A stretch of 64,000 nt of DNA from JANQGH01 sp039030175. Lineage in GTDB: Bacteria; Pseudomonadota; Alphaproteobacteria; DSM-16000; Inquilinaceae. This document shows, piece by piece, positions 15,302 to 24,917 of the stretch. Location of the stretch: assembly GCA_039030175.1 (NCBI GenBank), contig JBCCER010000003.1, positions 1 to 64,000 on the forward strand. Direction: 5' to 3'. The notes beneath the pieces are model-generated. The model saw only the letters and a program-made list of their open reading frames with translations, was not told the origin of the DNA and made no database searches. Position 1 is the stretch's first letter. Every line of letters starts with the position of its first letter. A program made the translations under genes and the position numbers.

Positions 15302-18300
15302 ATCTACCGCACTGGGCACATTGTCGCCTGCAGGATCGAAGCTACCGTCAGCCCTTGGTTCTCTGGGCACAGTGAGCCCGCCGGCATCTGGCACAAGCGG
15401 CCTTGTCGGTGCATCCAGCGCGTCGTCCTCGTTCGGCTCCGGCGTTGGTCGCAGTCGATCCGTTAGCGCCTCGGCGGCGCGCTGAACGACCCAACTTCTC
15501 AGCGCGTCGGTTTCAAGCGATCTCTCCATGCGCTCAATCGGCCCTGAAAAGTTGATCACAAAGGGCGGCGCGTCGGGATAGGCAAACAGGCTAACATCAA
15601 GCGCGGCATTGAAAATCAGGCTAGCCAAATCCAGCCGGGCCGTCCCCTCAGCCAGCCCCGTTTCGGTCCGCCAGCGCACGGCATCGCTGAACAACAAGCC
15701 GCGATCCAGGTCCAAAGGCGCATTGAACGCGGAGAAATCCGTCGTGCCTTCAATCAGGGGACCGCGAACGACCTCGAGGAACTCAATCGGCCCCTCCAAG
15801 TCGCCCAACCGTTCGCTGACTGCCGTTAGGTCTAAACGCTCGACCGTACCATCGCGTGCCGCCACCAAACCGTCGCCGCGCAGGTTCAAAACCAGATCCA
15901 TTGGGCTGGCGCCCGTACCTGAGCCATTGAGTGCAAAATCAAGCAAGCCTGAGGCTCCACCGATCTGCAGCGGCCCGCCGAGCAGCTGGGTGAGATCGGT
16001 ATCTGCCATGGCAAGATCGAAGGAAAGGCTCGTCGGCTCGGCTAGAGTGGCTTGCGCGGTCAGGCCAGCCTGGCCGCCAAAAAGACCTGTGCTGGCTTGC
16101 GACAACTCAAGGACACCTTCGTTGAGGCTGCCTTCCAAGGCGGGTGTATCCAACCGAATGCCACCGACCTCGACCGAGTTCGCTGTCAACAAGAATTGTC
16201 CGTCGATCGTACCCAAGGCTGGCCAGGCAAACGGTTCGGTGGACCAGCGATCACCGCCCTGCGTAACGAAACTGGCTTCTCGTGGTGGCAAGAATGGCTC
16301 CACCGTCAGGTCGTTGAGGCCAAGGGCTGCATCGAAAGATGCCCGCGGTCCGTCAAGCTCAAGGGCCAGCCTGCCGCCAACGGTAACATCGCCAAATTGG
16401 CCAATCAGATCATCGAGCACAAACGACGGCCCAGCTCCGCTGATCGTCATATACAGGTCTAGCGCACCGAGGTCGCCTCTCGGTGCATAATCCGGCCAGG
16501 CGAAACGTGCCACCTCAAGAACATCCTCATGGATGATCCGAGCAGCCAGTTCATAGGCGGGCCGCCCCAAGGGGTCGGCAACGGAACCGCCGAGCGCAGC
16601 ATTGCCCCGTGCCAGTTCCAGCTGTGCCTCAAGGTCGATCCGGTCGAAACCGCCGACAACGCGAAGCCGCGCGTCTCCAGCGCCCAGACGCTCGATCGGC
16701 CAACCGGCATCAATCGCGAGCAATTCGAGCAAGCGCCGCGGCGCATCGGCTGCAACCTCCAGGGTCACATCGAATGCATCCAGTGGCCATATCTGCTCGA
16801 CGCGGCCTTGAATGCTAAATGAGGCGCCGTCAGCATTCCCTATCGAGGCTTGACGTAAATCCATTGTGCCCCGGTTCAGTGTGCCATCCAACCTGAGATC
16901 CTCGAGCGACGTCCCGGCAACCGTCAGCCGGTCCATGGTCAGATCAACGTTGGCATCCATTTCGACCAAAGACGGCCAAGCGGACGCGAGCCAGGCGGTT
17001 GCGTGGTCAAGCGCTTGGCGCGGCGCGCCGACCGGATCTGCGGCGTAGGCGTCAACATTGAGATCGTCGACCTCCAGACGCAGACCGAGCCCAGGCCGAT
17101 CGCCGCCGCGATAGGCAAACCCGCCAGAAAATTGCGTGGAGTCGACCAGCACTTCCAGCCCGGTTACCCGCAAATCGTCTAGAGTTCCAGCAATTCCCGC
17201 CCGACCATTGAAGGCCCTCAGCCTGGTGCTAGGTATGTCGTCTACCTCAAGGCCGCCCCAGGACAACAGGCGCCGGAGATCGCCTGAGGCCATCTCCAGG
17301 GCGATATCGGCTTGTGCGGGACTGTCTTCGCCCGGGCCGATCGTACCGACTGCACGCAGGTCGGTGCCCCCCGGAAGCTGCGCGGTCAACCTGCTGACCG
17401 ACAGGGCACCATCACCGAGCGTCGCATTCAGCCGCACCTGCCGAACAGGCGTGCCGCCCAAATCCAGCGCCCCGATCCCCGCGTCGAGCGTCACACGCAG
17501 CTCATCGGGCAGCATGGAACGGTCGCCGGCTAGCAGATCCCACCAGCGAACCGGTCCGCCAGATGCCCATTGGACGAGGTCAAGTCTATTAGCGTTGAGG
17601 TCAAGATTGACCGTGGGAACAGGCCCCAAGGCAACCGACATCGAACCGCTGGCCCGGGTTTCCCCGACCTCGAATTCCAGATCGTTCAGCTCGATTGTGC
17701 CTTCGCGGCCAACCAACTGGGCTGAGAACAAGAAGTCATCGGTCCAATCAGATGGAACATCGATAGCCCCGACAAGCGGGTCGAGTGCGCTCGCCAGATC
17801 CTCGCCGCTCAGACGCAGATCGCCCTGCAATCGGCCATCAATGCCGACAAGTCCGCTATACCGTCCTTCCAACCCACTGCGATCGAGGCCAAAGGCAACA
17901 GTCATCGGCCAGGCTCCCGCACTAGACAGACGTCCAGCGCTGATTTCCACGGAAACGGGCTGGCCCGCGGCGCGAAGGCCACCAACCACCGTGAAAGGCC
18001 CAGCGACACTCTCTGCAGTGATTTGCGCAAAGATCCGATCTAGCGAATGGTCCTGCGCCGAACCAGCATCGCGCCAATGGATCGACCCATTTTCGATCGT
18101 CATCCGATCAAGCCGTATCCGCTGGGCCACCGAAGGATCGAAGATCTCGGTGCCAATCTCTCCCAGTTCGATCACGGGATCGATAAGGATAACCTGCTCA
18201 AGATCGAACTGGCCGCTGACCAGGGGCAGCAAGGCCATGCGAAGGTCCACGGCGTCGATTTCCGCAAGCGTACCGCCTACGCCGTCAGACAGGCTGACCT

Positions 18301-18499
18301 GCTCGGCAGACAGCGTCGGTGTCGGCAGCAGCGCAAATTCCAACTCACCTGCAATCTGGACCTGACGGTCAAGCAAGCTGGAGAGCTGGCGTTCAACCCA
18401 GTCTCGACGTGTGTTCCAATCGATGAAGCTGGGCAATGCCAGAACACTGACAATTGCCAAACAGACAAAGATGAACAAACCGAATAGGAGCTTCTTCAA
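15275..18499 (-). CDS. AsmA family protein
   Basis: A 1074-residue envelope protein of the AsmA/TamB-like group, thought to influence outer-membrane assembly or lipid transfer between membranes. It has a single N-terminal membrane anchor (LLFGLFIFVCLAIVSVLALP, residues 4-23), the AsmA N-domain FIDWNTRRDWVERQLSSLL, a long region of repeated amphipathic beta-strands facing the periplasm, and the AsmA_2 domain near the C-terminus. The start codon is TTG; MKKLLFG is the standard beginning for the family and no better start is nearby. The acidic, proline-rich tail overlaps the RHH gene by 27 bp. Confidence 0.88.
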   Translation of the reverse strand: MKKLLFGLFIFVCLAIVSVLALPSFIDWNTRRDWVERQLSSLLDRQVQIAGELEFALLPTPTLSAEQVSLSDGVGGTLAEIDAVDLRMALLPLVSGQFDLEQVILIDPVIELGEIGTEIFDPSVAQRIRLDRMTIENGSIHWRDAGSAQDHSLDRIFAQITAESVAGPFTVVGGLRAAGQPVSVEISAGRLSSAGAWPMTVAFGLDRSGLEGRYSGLVGIDGRLQGDLRLSGEDLASALDPLVGAIDVPSDWTDDFLFSAQLVGREGTIELNDLEFEVGETRASGSMSVALGPVPTVNLDLNANRLDLVQWASGGPVRWWDLLAGDRSMLPDELRVTLDAGIGALDLGGTPVRQVRLNATLGDGALSVSRLTAQLPGGTDLRAVGTIGPGEDSPAQADIALEMASGDLRRLLSWGGLEVDDIPSTRLRAFNGRAGIAGTLDDLRVTGLEVLVDSTQFSGGFAYRGGDRPGLGLRLEVDDLNVDAYAADPVGAPRQALDHATAWLASAWPSLVEMDANVDLTMDRLTVAGTSLEDLRLDGTLNRGTMDLRQASIGNADGASFSIQGRVEQIWPLDAFDVTLEVAADAPRRLLELLAIDAGWPIERLGAGDARLRVVGGFDRIDLEAQLELARGNAALGGSVADPLGRPAYELAARIIHEDVLEVARFAWPDYAPRGDLGALDLYMTISGAGPSFVLDDLIGQFGDVTVGGRLALELDGPRASFDAALGLNDLTVEPFLPPREASFVTQGGDRWSTEPFAWPALGTIDGQFLLTANSVEVGGIRLDTPALEGSLNEGVLELSQASTGLFGGQAGLTAQATLAEPTSLSFDLAMADTDLTQLLGGPLQIGGASGLLDFALNGSGTGASPMDLVLNLRGDGLVAARDGTVERLDLTAVSERLGDLEGPIEFLEVVRGPLIEGTTDFSAFNAPLDLDRGLLFSDAVRWRTETGLAEGTARLDLASLIFNAALDVSLFAYPDAPPFVINFSGPIERMERSLETDALRSWVVQRAAEALTDRLRPTPEPNEDDALDAPTRPLVPDAGGLTVPREPRADGSFDPAGDNVPSAVDLTGRALGL

Positions 18500-18644
18500 G
18501 GGCGAACCGTAATCTGATCGGCCTGGCTACCGAATGTGCGGCACAACCGTTGCTGAGTCGTCAACCGCGATTAATACGCTGCAAAGCTATCGATCACCGC
18601 CGATAATGGCAAACTCAGGCCATTTGGTGGCCAAATGACGACCT

Positions 18645-20048
18645 CTACACCTGCACGACCTTGCCCGGATTCATGCGATTTTCCGGGTCCAGCGCCAATT
18701 TGATTGCCCGCATGACTGCAACGCCATCGCCATGCTCGGTGGCCATGAAACGCAACTTGCCATAGCCGACACCATGTTCCCCCGTGCAGGTACCTCCCAT
18801 CGCTATCGCACGCAAGACCATTCGTTCATGAAGCTTGTCAGCCTTTTCAACCTCTTCGGGGTCGTCAGGGTCCAACACATAGACCAGATGGAAGTTGCCG
18901 TCGCCGACATGGCCGACCATCGGTGCCAACAGTCCTGACTCGTTCAGGTCCTTCTTGGTTTCCAAGATACACTCTGCAAGCTTCGAAATAGGCACGCAGA
19001 CGTCGGTTGGCATACCGCGCGCGCCTGGACGCAGTGCCAGTCCAGCATAGTAGGCATCGTGCCGCGCCTGCCACAGTCGGCTGCGGTCCTCCGGCTTCGT
19101 TGCCCATTGAAAGTCGCTGCCGCCATACTGGGAGGTGATGGCGGCGACCGTTTGCGCCTGCTCGCCGACGCCCGCTTTTGAACCGTGGAATTCGAAGAAC
19201 AAGGTCGGCAAGACCGCCAGATTGAGTTTCGAGTACCGGTTGCTGGCGTCCATTTGGACCTCGTCCAACAGTTCCATGCGCGCAACCGGCACGCCCATCT
19301 GGATCGTCTCAATCACCGTGTTGACCGCATCCTCTATCGTCGGGAACGCGCAGATAGCCGACGAAATCGCCTCTGGAACGCCGTGTAGCCTAAGCCTGAT
19401 TTCCGTGATGACGCCAAGCGTGCCTTCCGAGCCGACAAAAAGACGGGTGAGATCATACCCAGCGGCCGATTTCCTCGCCCTACCGCCAGTGTGGATGATG
19501 CGACCATCCGCTAGCACGACCGTCAGTCCCAATACATTCTCGCGCATCGTTCCATAACGGACCGCATTCGTGCCAGAGGCGCGAGTCGCGGTCATGCCAC
19601 CTATCGACGCGTCAGCCCCAGGATCGATCGGGAAGAACAGACCGGTGTCGCGCAGATGCTCGTTCAATCGTCTGCGGGTGACGCCCGCCTGAACAGTGCA
19701 ATCCATGTCGGGCGCGTTTACCTCAAGCACGCGGTCCATACCGGACAGATCGATGCAGATGCCTCCCCTCACCGCCGCAACACCGCCCTCGAGCGAGGTG
19801 CCGGTGCCAAATGGGATGACCGCCGCGTCGTGTGCCGCGCACAGCTTGACGATCGCCGAGACCTCTTCAGTGGTATGCGCAAATGCGACCGCGTCGGGCA
19901 TCTCGGTTGGATGGTAACTTTCGTCATGCCCGTGCCGGTCGCGCTCAGCGGCGGACATACTCAAACGGTCGCCAAGCAGCTGTCCGAGCTCCGTGATGAG
20001 TTCCGGATTCGCCGAAAGCCGGTGGGTATTCGCTGCTGACGCGACCAT
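18645..20048 (-). CDS. FAD-binding oxidoreductase, D-lactate dehydrogenase (cytochrome) type
   Basis: A 467-residue PCMH-type flavoprotein that probably oxidises D-lactate or a related 2-hydroxy acid and passes electrons to cytochrome c or quinone. It has the FAD pyrophosphate loop IPFGTGTSLEGG, the GADASIGGMTATRASGTNAVRYG segment, and the C-terminal GHVGDGNFH and GTCTGEHGVGYGK motifs. The start at 20048 (MVASAANTHR) has a GAGGAA site; the frame is open about 100 codons further up but that part is not family-like. GlcD (glycolate oxidase) is an alternative, but no glcE or glcF is present, which favours the single-subunit D-lactate enzyme. Confidence 0.87.
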   Translation of the reverse strand: MVASAANTHRLSANPELITELGQLLGDRLSMSAAERDRHGHDESYHPTEMPDAVAFAHTTEEVSAIVKLCAAHDAAVIPFGTGTSLEGGVAAVRGGICIDLSGMDRVLEVNAPDMDCTVQAGVTRRRLNEHLRDTGLFFPIDPGADASIGGMTATRASGTNAVRYGTMRENVLGLTVVLADGRIIHTGGRARKSAAGYDLTRLFVGSEGTLGVITEIRLRLHGVPEAISSAICAFPTIEDAVNTVIETIQMGVPVARMELLDEVQMDASNRYSKLNLAVLPTLFFEFHGSKAGVGEQAQTVAAITSQYGGSDFQWATKPEDRSRLWQARHDAYYAGLALRPGARGMPTDVCVPISKLAECILETKKDLNESGLLAPMVGHVGDGNFHLVYVLDPDDPEEVEKADKLHERMVLRAIAMGGTCTGEHGVGYGKLRFMATEHGDGVAVMRAIKLALDPENRMNPGKVVQV

Positions 20049-20123
20049 TGTGAATTCCTCGGTTTTCAGGCCACTTGCCTGACTTTCTGCGGAGAAACCT
20101 AGTGATCCGCCTTGCGGAGGGCA

Positions 20124-20261
20124 ATGGCGCCCAACATTCTGGCAGCCAGCCATGTTGACGGCCCAGTGGCATCGTTCGCTGCAATGCAGTATGACCTCAT
20201 CCGCCATGACCAGCCAGACGACCACGTTACCCAACTCATTGCCCACTTCCGGGCGGCTTGA
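20124..20261 (+). CDS. Possible 45-residue peptide upstream of djlA
   Basis: A short frame from the ATG at 20124 (GGAGG three bases upstream) to TGA, ending three bases before the djlA start. The peptide begins MAPNILAASHVDGPVASF and has no motif that I recognise. Position just before djlA would suit a coupled or leader gene, but the ribosome site is too close to the ATG to be ideal, and the frame may be chance. Confidence 0.25.
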   Translation: MAPNILAASHVDGPVASFAAMQYDLIRHDQPDDHVTQLIAHFRAA

Positions 20262-20264
20262 GCC

Positions 20265-21023
20265 GTGAGTATATGGGGCGCATTGCTGGGCGGTGCGGCC
20301 GGCTTTGCCATTGGCGGCCCTTTGGGCGCGCTTCTGGGTGCCGCCGCCGGTCATGCGGTCGAGCGAGTCGGTCAGCAGGCGGGTCTAATTGAGACCGGCC
20401 AGGCCGGTCCGCAGTCTCGCCGTGACGGTACGCGCCACATCGCCTTCACCATCGGCGTCATCGCGCTCGGGGCCAAAATGGCCAAAGCCGACGGTCGAGT
20501 GACGCGCGACGAGGTCGATGCCTTCAAGCGGGTGTTCAAAGTTCCGCCGGGCGAGAGCCAGAATGTCGCCCGCGTATTCAACATGGCGCGCCAGGACAGT
20601 GCCGGCTTTGAACCTTATGCCCGACAGATCGCGGGCCTGTTTCGCGACAAGCCGGCCGTCTTGGAAGAACTGCTGCACTGTCTTTTCTACATCGCCAAGG
20701 CGGACGGCCAGATTCACGAAAACGAGCTGGCCTATCTGAAGAGTGTTTCGTCGATCTTCGGCTTCGATGCTGCAACGTTCGATCGTATCCGGGCCAGCGA
20801 GATCGGCGAAGACAAGGAAGACCCCTACACAATTCTAGGGGTGACGCGCGACATGGATGATGATGCACTCAAACATGCCTATCGAGAGCTTGTGCGCGAA
20901 CATCACCCCGACAGGCTGGTCGCGCAGGGCATGCCCGCCGAGTTTGTTGAGGTGGCGGATCGCCGGCTGGCGGCCATCAATGCCGCCTATGACCGCATAC
21001 GCGCCGAACGCGGACTAACTTAG
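20265..21023 (+). CDS. djlA: DjlA-like co-chaperone (TerB + J domain)
   Basis: A 252-residue DnaK co-chaperone of the DjlA type. The N-terminus is a glycine-zipper membrane segment (WGALLGGAAGFAIGGPLGAL), then a TerB-like helical domain with the acidic MAKADGRVTRDEVDAF and IAKADGQIHENELAYL motifs, and a C-terminal J domain DPYTILGV with HPD at residues 214-216. It starts with GTG; no strong ribosome site is visible. It is followed 11 bp later by uup and is probably in the same transcript. Confidence 0.88.
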   Translation: MSIWGALLGGAAGFAIGGPLGALLGAAAGHAVERVGQQAGLIETGQAGPQSRRDGTRHIAFTIGVIALGAKMAKADGRVTRDEVDAFKRVFKVPPGESQNVARVFNMARQDSAGFEPYARQIAGLFRDKPAVLEELLHCLFYIAKADGQIHENELAYLKSVSSIFGFDAATFDRIRASEIGEDKEDPYTILGVTRDMDDDALKHAYRELVREHHPDRLVAQGMPAEFVEVADRRLAAINAAYDRIRAERGLT

Positions 21024-21034
21024 ATGGTTGTCTG

Positions 21035-22843
21035 ATGGCTGGCGAACCGCCGCTGCTCGCCTTGCGCGACGCTCGACTGGGTTTTGGCGAGAGGCCGCTG
21101 TTTATTGATCTGGCCATGAGTTTGTCGCGAGGCGATAAGACATGTTTGGTCGGGCGCAACGGTGCCGGCAAATCAAGCCTGATGAAAGTCCTGGCCGGAC
21201 AGATCGAGCTGGATAGTGGTGAGCGATTTCTTCAGCCGGGTATTCGGCCGGCGTATCTACCCCAGGAACCCGATCTCTCGGGCTACGAGACGGTAGGAGC
21301 CTATGTGAAGGACGGACTGCCCGCAGATCAGCGGGACGAAGCCTTTAAAGTCGACAGCGCCGTCGAGCAGTTGAACCTTCTCGGCGATCACCCTGCCGCC
21401 ACCTTGTCCGGCGGCGAGGCAAAGCGGGCTGCCCTTGCGCGCCTTCTAGTCGCTGACCCCGGCATCATTCTGCTCGACGAGCCGACAAACCATCTTGATC
21501 TCACCACGATCGGCTGGTTGGAGGACTTTCTGCTGGGCTTCAACGGCTCGCTGCTGATGATAAGCCATGACCGGGCCTTGCTGAAGGCTGTCAGCACGTC
21601 GGTCTTGTGGCTCGATCGCGGTCTCATCAGGCGGCGAGAGCGGGGTTTTGATGGGTTTGAGGATTGGGCGGAAAAGGTTGTCGAACAGGAAGCCGAAGCC
21701 GCCCACAAGCTCAACCGCAAAATCGCCGCGGAGACGAAGTGGTCGGTCGAAGGTATCACCGCACGCCGGAAGCGTAATCAAGGTCGCCTAAGGGCCCTTG
21801 CCGCCATGAGGCAGGAGAGGCGCGACCGTCCAGCGCCTGGGGCCCAAGCCAAATTGTCAGTTGCGGACGCCGATCGTAGCGGAAAGCGGGTCTTGGAAGC
21901 TCGCGGGCTGAGCAAGTCTTTTGGCGAGCAGCAATTGTTCTCCGATTTCTCGACACGACTACTGCGCGGTGACCGGGTCGGCGTGATCGGCCCAAACGGC
22001 GCTGGAAAAACGACGCTGGTTAAGATTCTGATCGGCCAGGAAGAACCGGACGAAGGTTCCGTCGCGCTGGGCTCAAACATCCAAATTGCCTGGTTCGACC
22101 AGCGACGCGAAAGCCTGGACCCGGAGGCCAGCGTTCAAGACAATTTGCTGCCTGGTGGCGGTGACATGATTTTCGTTGGTGATCGACAGCGACATATCGC
22201 CAGCTATCTCGGCGACTTCCTTTTCGAACCCGGGCAATTCCGCAGCCCGGTCAAAAGCCTTTCGGGCGGCGAGCGAAACAGACTGCTTCTGGCTCGGCTG
22301 TTCGCCAGACCCTCCAATCTCTTGGTTCTGGACGAGCCGACAAATGATCTGGATATCGAGACGCTGGATTTGTTGGAGGATGTCCTGGGGGATTATGGCG
22401 GCACCCTCATCCTCATCAGCCACGATCGCGACTTTTTGGACCGGCTGGTGACCTCAACCATTGCACTCGAGGGGGATGGTCGGATTGCCGAGTATGTCGG
22501 CGGCTATTCCGACTATGTCCGCCAGCAACCCTCACCCTCGCGCTCCGCTCTTCGACAGCGTTCCAAGCCGAAACCAAAATCAAAGCCTAAGCCGGCAAGC
22601 ACATCCGGTAAGCTCAGTTACAAGGACCAGCGTGTTTTGTCGTCGCTGCCAGAGCAGATCGACGCCCTGGAAGCCGAGATCTCGGAGATAGAGCAGTCTC
22701 TGGCCGACCCGGACCTCTATCGTCGAGATCCGGAGCAGCATGGAAAACTCGGCGATCGGCTGACAACGGCCCTGGCTGAGAAGGAGCAGGCCGAAGACCA
22801 ATGGCTTGAATTGGCCGCACGCGCCGAAGCACTGTCGACCTGA
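21035..22843 (+). CDS. uup: ABC-F ATPase Uup
   Basis: A cytosolic tandem-ATPase protein of the ABC-F family; Uup is linked to ribosome function and to suppression of transposon precise excision. The 602-residue protein has two ATPase domains: Walker A GRNGAGKSS and GPNGAGKTT, signatures LSGGEAKRAALARLL and LSGGERNRLLLARLF, and Walker B LLDEPTNHLDL and VLDEPTNDLDI. A basic linker (KPKPKSKPKP) leads to a C-terminal coiled coil, the feature that separates Uup from EttA. There are no membrane segments. Its stop overlaps the next start by one base. Confidence 0.93.
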   Translation: MAGEPPLLALRDARLGFGERPLFIDLAMSLSRGDKTCLVGRNGAGKSSLMKVLAGQIELDSGERFLQPGIRPAYLPQEPDLSGYETVGAYVKDGLPADQRDEAFKVDSAVEQLNLLGDHPAATLSGGEAKRAALARLLVADPGIILLDEPTNHLDLTTIGWLEDFLLGFNGSLLMISHDRALLKAVSTSVLWLDRGLIRRRERGFDGFEDWAEKVVEQEAEAAHKLNRKIAAETKWSVEGITARRKRNQGRLRALAAMRQERRDRPAPGAQAKLSVADADRSGKRVLEARGLSKSFGEQQLFSDFSTRLLRGDRVGVIGPNGAGKTTLVKILIGQEEPDEGSVALGSNIQIAWFDQRRESLDPEASVQDNLLPGGGDMIFVGDRQRHIASYLGDFLFEPGQFRSPVKSLSGGERNRLLLARLFARPSNLLVLDEPTNDLDIETLDLLEDVLGDYGGTLILISHDRDFLDRLVTSTIALEGDGRIAEYVGGYSDYVRQQPSPSRSALRQRSKPKPKSKPKPASTSGKLSYKDQRVLSSLPEQIDALEAEISEIEQSLADPDLYRRDPEQHGKLGDRLTTALAEKEQAEDQWLELAARAEALST

Positions 22844-23709
22844 TGTCGCTCGGCGATACCGTCCGCGCGATCGTCGTCGTTCTGCTGTTCGGAATGAACT
22901 TTCCGATCAACAAGCTAGGCCTGGAGCAGCTGCAACCGCTGACCTTTCTGGTGTTGCGTTTCACCATTGTCGCCGTGCTGTTGGCACCGTGGGCCCGATT
23001 GCCTCGGAAATACTGGCGGGAAGTCGCGATCCTGTCCGTGGTCTTAGGTTTTGCCCATTTCACGGTGATCATCTACGGGCTTCACTATGTCGACGCCTCG
23101 GTGGCAGCGATTGCCATTCAGATCCAAGTGCCGTTTGCCGCTTTGCTGGCGGCGATCTTCTTCGGGGATCGCCTGGGTTGGCGGCGTGCCCTCGGCATGG
23201 TCATTGCGATTACCGGCGTGGTGATCCTGGTTGGTGAACCAACCGGACGGTCGCCGGCATGGGCGGTTGGCTTGATCGTGGTCGGCGCCGGGCTCTGGGC
23301 GACGTCCAACATCATCATGAAGCGATTGTCCACCGTTGACCCCTTCGCCCTGAACGGATGGATGGCGGTCATGGCTGTCCCCCAATTGGCGATCGCCTGC
23401 TTGCTGTTGGAGGAGGGCCAATGGGCTGCGATCACCACGGCAAGCCTGCTAACCTGGAGCACAGTGATCTATAACAGCGTCGTCATCGTGATCATCGGAT
23501 ACACGGCTTGGTATGGGCTGCTTCGGCGCTACTCGATCAATCTAGTTGTTCCATGGACACTGCTCTTGCCTCTGTTCGGCGTTGGATCGAGCATGATCAT
23601 CCGCGACGAACCGCTGACGTGGCATCTGGCGATCGGCGGTATTGCCACGATGATTGGCGTTACGATCATCATGATCCGAAGGCCGAAACTGGAGCGGCCC
23701 CTGCCCTAA
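22843..23709 (+). CDS. EamA/DMT-superfamily permease
   Basis: A 288-residue inner-membrane protein with about ten hydrophobic segments and two EamA repeats (starting near residues 7 and 145), typical of drug/metabolite or amino-acid exporters such as EamA. The start ATG shares one base with the uup stop, so translation is coupled. The substrate cannot be told. It is the last gene before rnpB. Confidence 0.88.
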   Translation: MSLGDTVRAIVVVLLFGMNFPINKLGLEQLQPLTFLVLRFTIVAVLLAPWARLPRKYWREVAILSVVLGFAHFTVIIYGLHYVDASVAAIAIQIQVPFAALLAAIFFGDRLGWRRALGMVIAITGVVILVGEPTGRSPAWAVGLIVVGAGLWATSNIIMKRLSTVDPFALNGWMAVMAVPQLAIACLLLEEGQWAAITTASLLTWSTVIYNSVVIVIIGYTAWYGLLRRYSINLVVPWTLLLPLFGVGSSMIIRDEPLTWHLAIGGIATMIGVTIIMIRRPKLERPLP

Positions 23710-23746
23710 CCTTGCCTCGTGACCCATATGAGCCCATAGATATTCG

Positions 23747-24129
<383 letters not shown>

Positions 24130-24156
24130 AGTTATGAGCGAGAATTGGTGTTTCGC

Positions 24157-24175
24157 CATGGGTAATTATGGGTCG
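24157..24175 (+). promoter_or_regulatory. Distal MraZ-type box pair
   Basis: ATGGG at 24158-24162 and again at 24168-24172, ten base pairs apart, match the TGGGN direct-repeat pattern bound by MraZ. The 19 nt CATGGGTAATTATGGGTCG repeats, in inverted orientation and with one change, the boxes in the mraZ promoter. It lies about 30 bp after rnpB. The 165 bp between it and the promoter contain nothing else that I recognise. Confidence 0.55.
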
Positions 24176-24341
24176 CGAGGCACTGAACAGGGAACAAAAG
24201 TGGAACTAACCTGATCTAGAAGCTAAGCAACGAGGAGAAAAGGCAACTTATTACTGATTCATTCACCATCTCACAGGGCCGTGATCGGCTGGCGACATCC
24301 GAAATTTCCTCGCAGAAACAGTCATTTATCGCCAAATAACG

Positions 24342-24383
24342 TTGACGACCCATAATTCCCCATGATATTCCATGACATCCCGT
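24342..24383 (+). promoter_or_regulatory. dcw operon promoter with four phased MraZ boxes
   Basis: TTGACG (24342-24347) and GATATT (24364-24369), 16 bp apart, form a promoter with about 90 nt of leader before mraZ. CCCAT (24349-24353), CCCAT (24359-24363), TCCAT (24369-24373) and CCCGT (24379-24383) repeat every 10 bp; on the other strand these are the TGGGN repeats recognised by MraZ. They cover the spacer, the -10 and the start region, so MraZ bound here should block its own operon. Confidence 0.7.
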
Positions 24384-24464
24384 CAATGACCGGGATTGCC
24401 TTAGGCGTGGTCGCGTGCGGCCAACCGGGGCATAGGGGCCCGCAAGGGCCAGGGTGTCGGGGAT

Positions 24465-24917
24465 ATGATGAGCCGCTTTACGTCCACCTATCTGAACAAG
24501 GTCGACCGGAAAGGACGGGTTAGCGTTCCTGCGCCCTTCCGGACCGTCCTTGACGGTCAGGGCAGCGGCGTCTTCTACCTAAAGCGCAATGAAGTAGACG
24601 GCACGATCGACGGCCTGACCGAAGCCTATATGGACGATGTCCAGGATCGGATCGACGCGCTGCCGATGAACTCGCCCGAGCGGGAGGACGCTGAGGACGA
24701 GTTCTTCGCCGACAGTACCGAGATGCGCTGCGACCCGGATGGCCGGATCATCTTGCCCAAGGCGCTAATGGAACTCGCCAACATCGACGATCAGGCATTG
24801 TTTGTCGGCAAGGGCAAGAGCCGGTTTCAAATCTGGCACCCGGAGACCTATCACGCGCGGCGCGCCGAACGCGCTTCCAGCGGCCGACCCAACATTCTGC
24901 ATCGGGCCAACAACTAA
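24465..24917 (+). CDS. mraZ: Division/cell-wall operon repressor MraZ
   Basis: MraZ is an AbrB-fold DNA-binding protein that represses the dcw operon. The 150-residue protein has two tandem copies of the fold, marked by LNKVDRKGRVSVPAPFR (near 10-26) and MRCDPDGRIILPKALM (near 87-102). Two adjacent ATG codons (24465 and 24468) could start it. Its stop shares a base with the rsmH start. The phased boxes in the promoter just upstream are its expected target. Confidence 0.95.
   Translation: MMSRFTSTYLNKVDRKGRVSVPAPFRTVLDGQGSGVFYLKRNEVDGTIDGLTEAYMDDVQDRIDALPMNSPEREDAEDEFFADSTEMRCDPDGRIILPKALMELANIDDQALFVGKGKSRFQIWHPETYHARRAERASSGRPNILHRANN

Noticed and set aside
17136..18365. 409-codon plus-strand frame
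   Set aside because: It is fully antisense to the AsmA gene, its product is a low-complexity Ser/Arg/Pro string, and the opposite strand gives a clear family match. It is a GC-rich shadow.
20049..20354. 102-codon N-terminal extension of the D-lactate dehydrogenase frame
   Set aside because: It crosses the divergent region and the djlA start; the family begins at MVASAANTHR with a good ribosome site.
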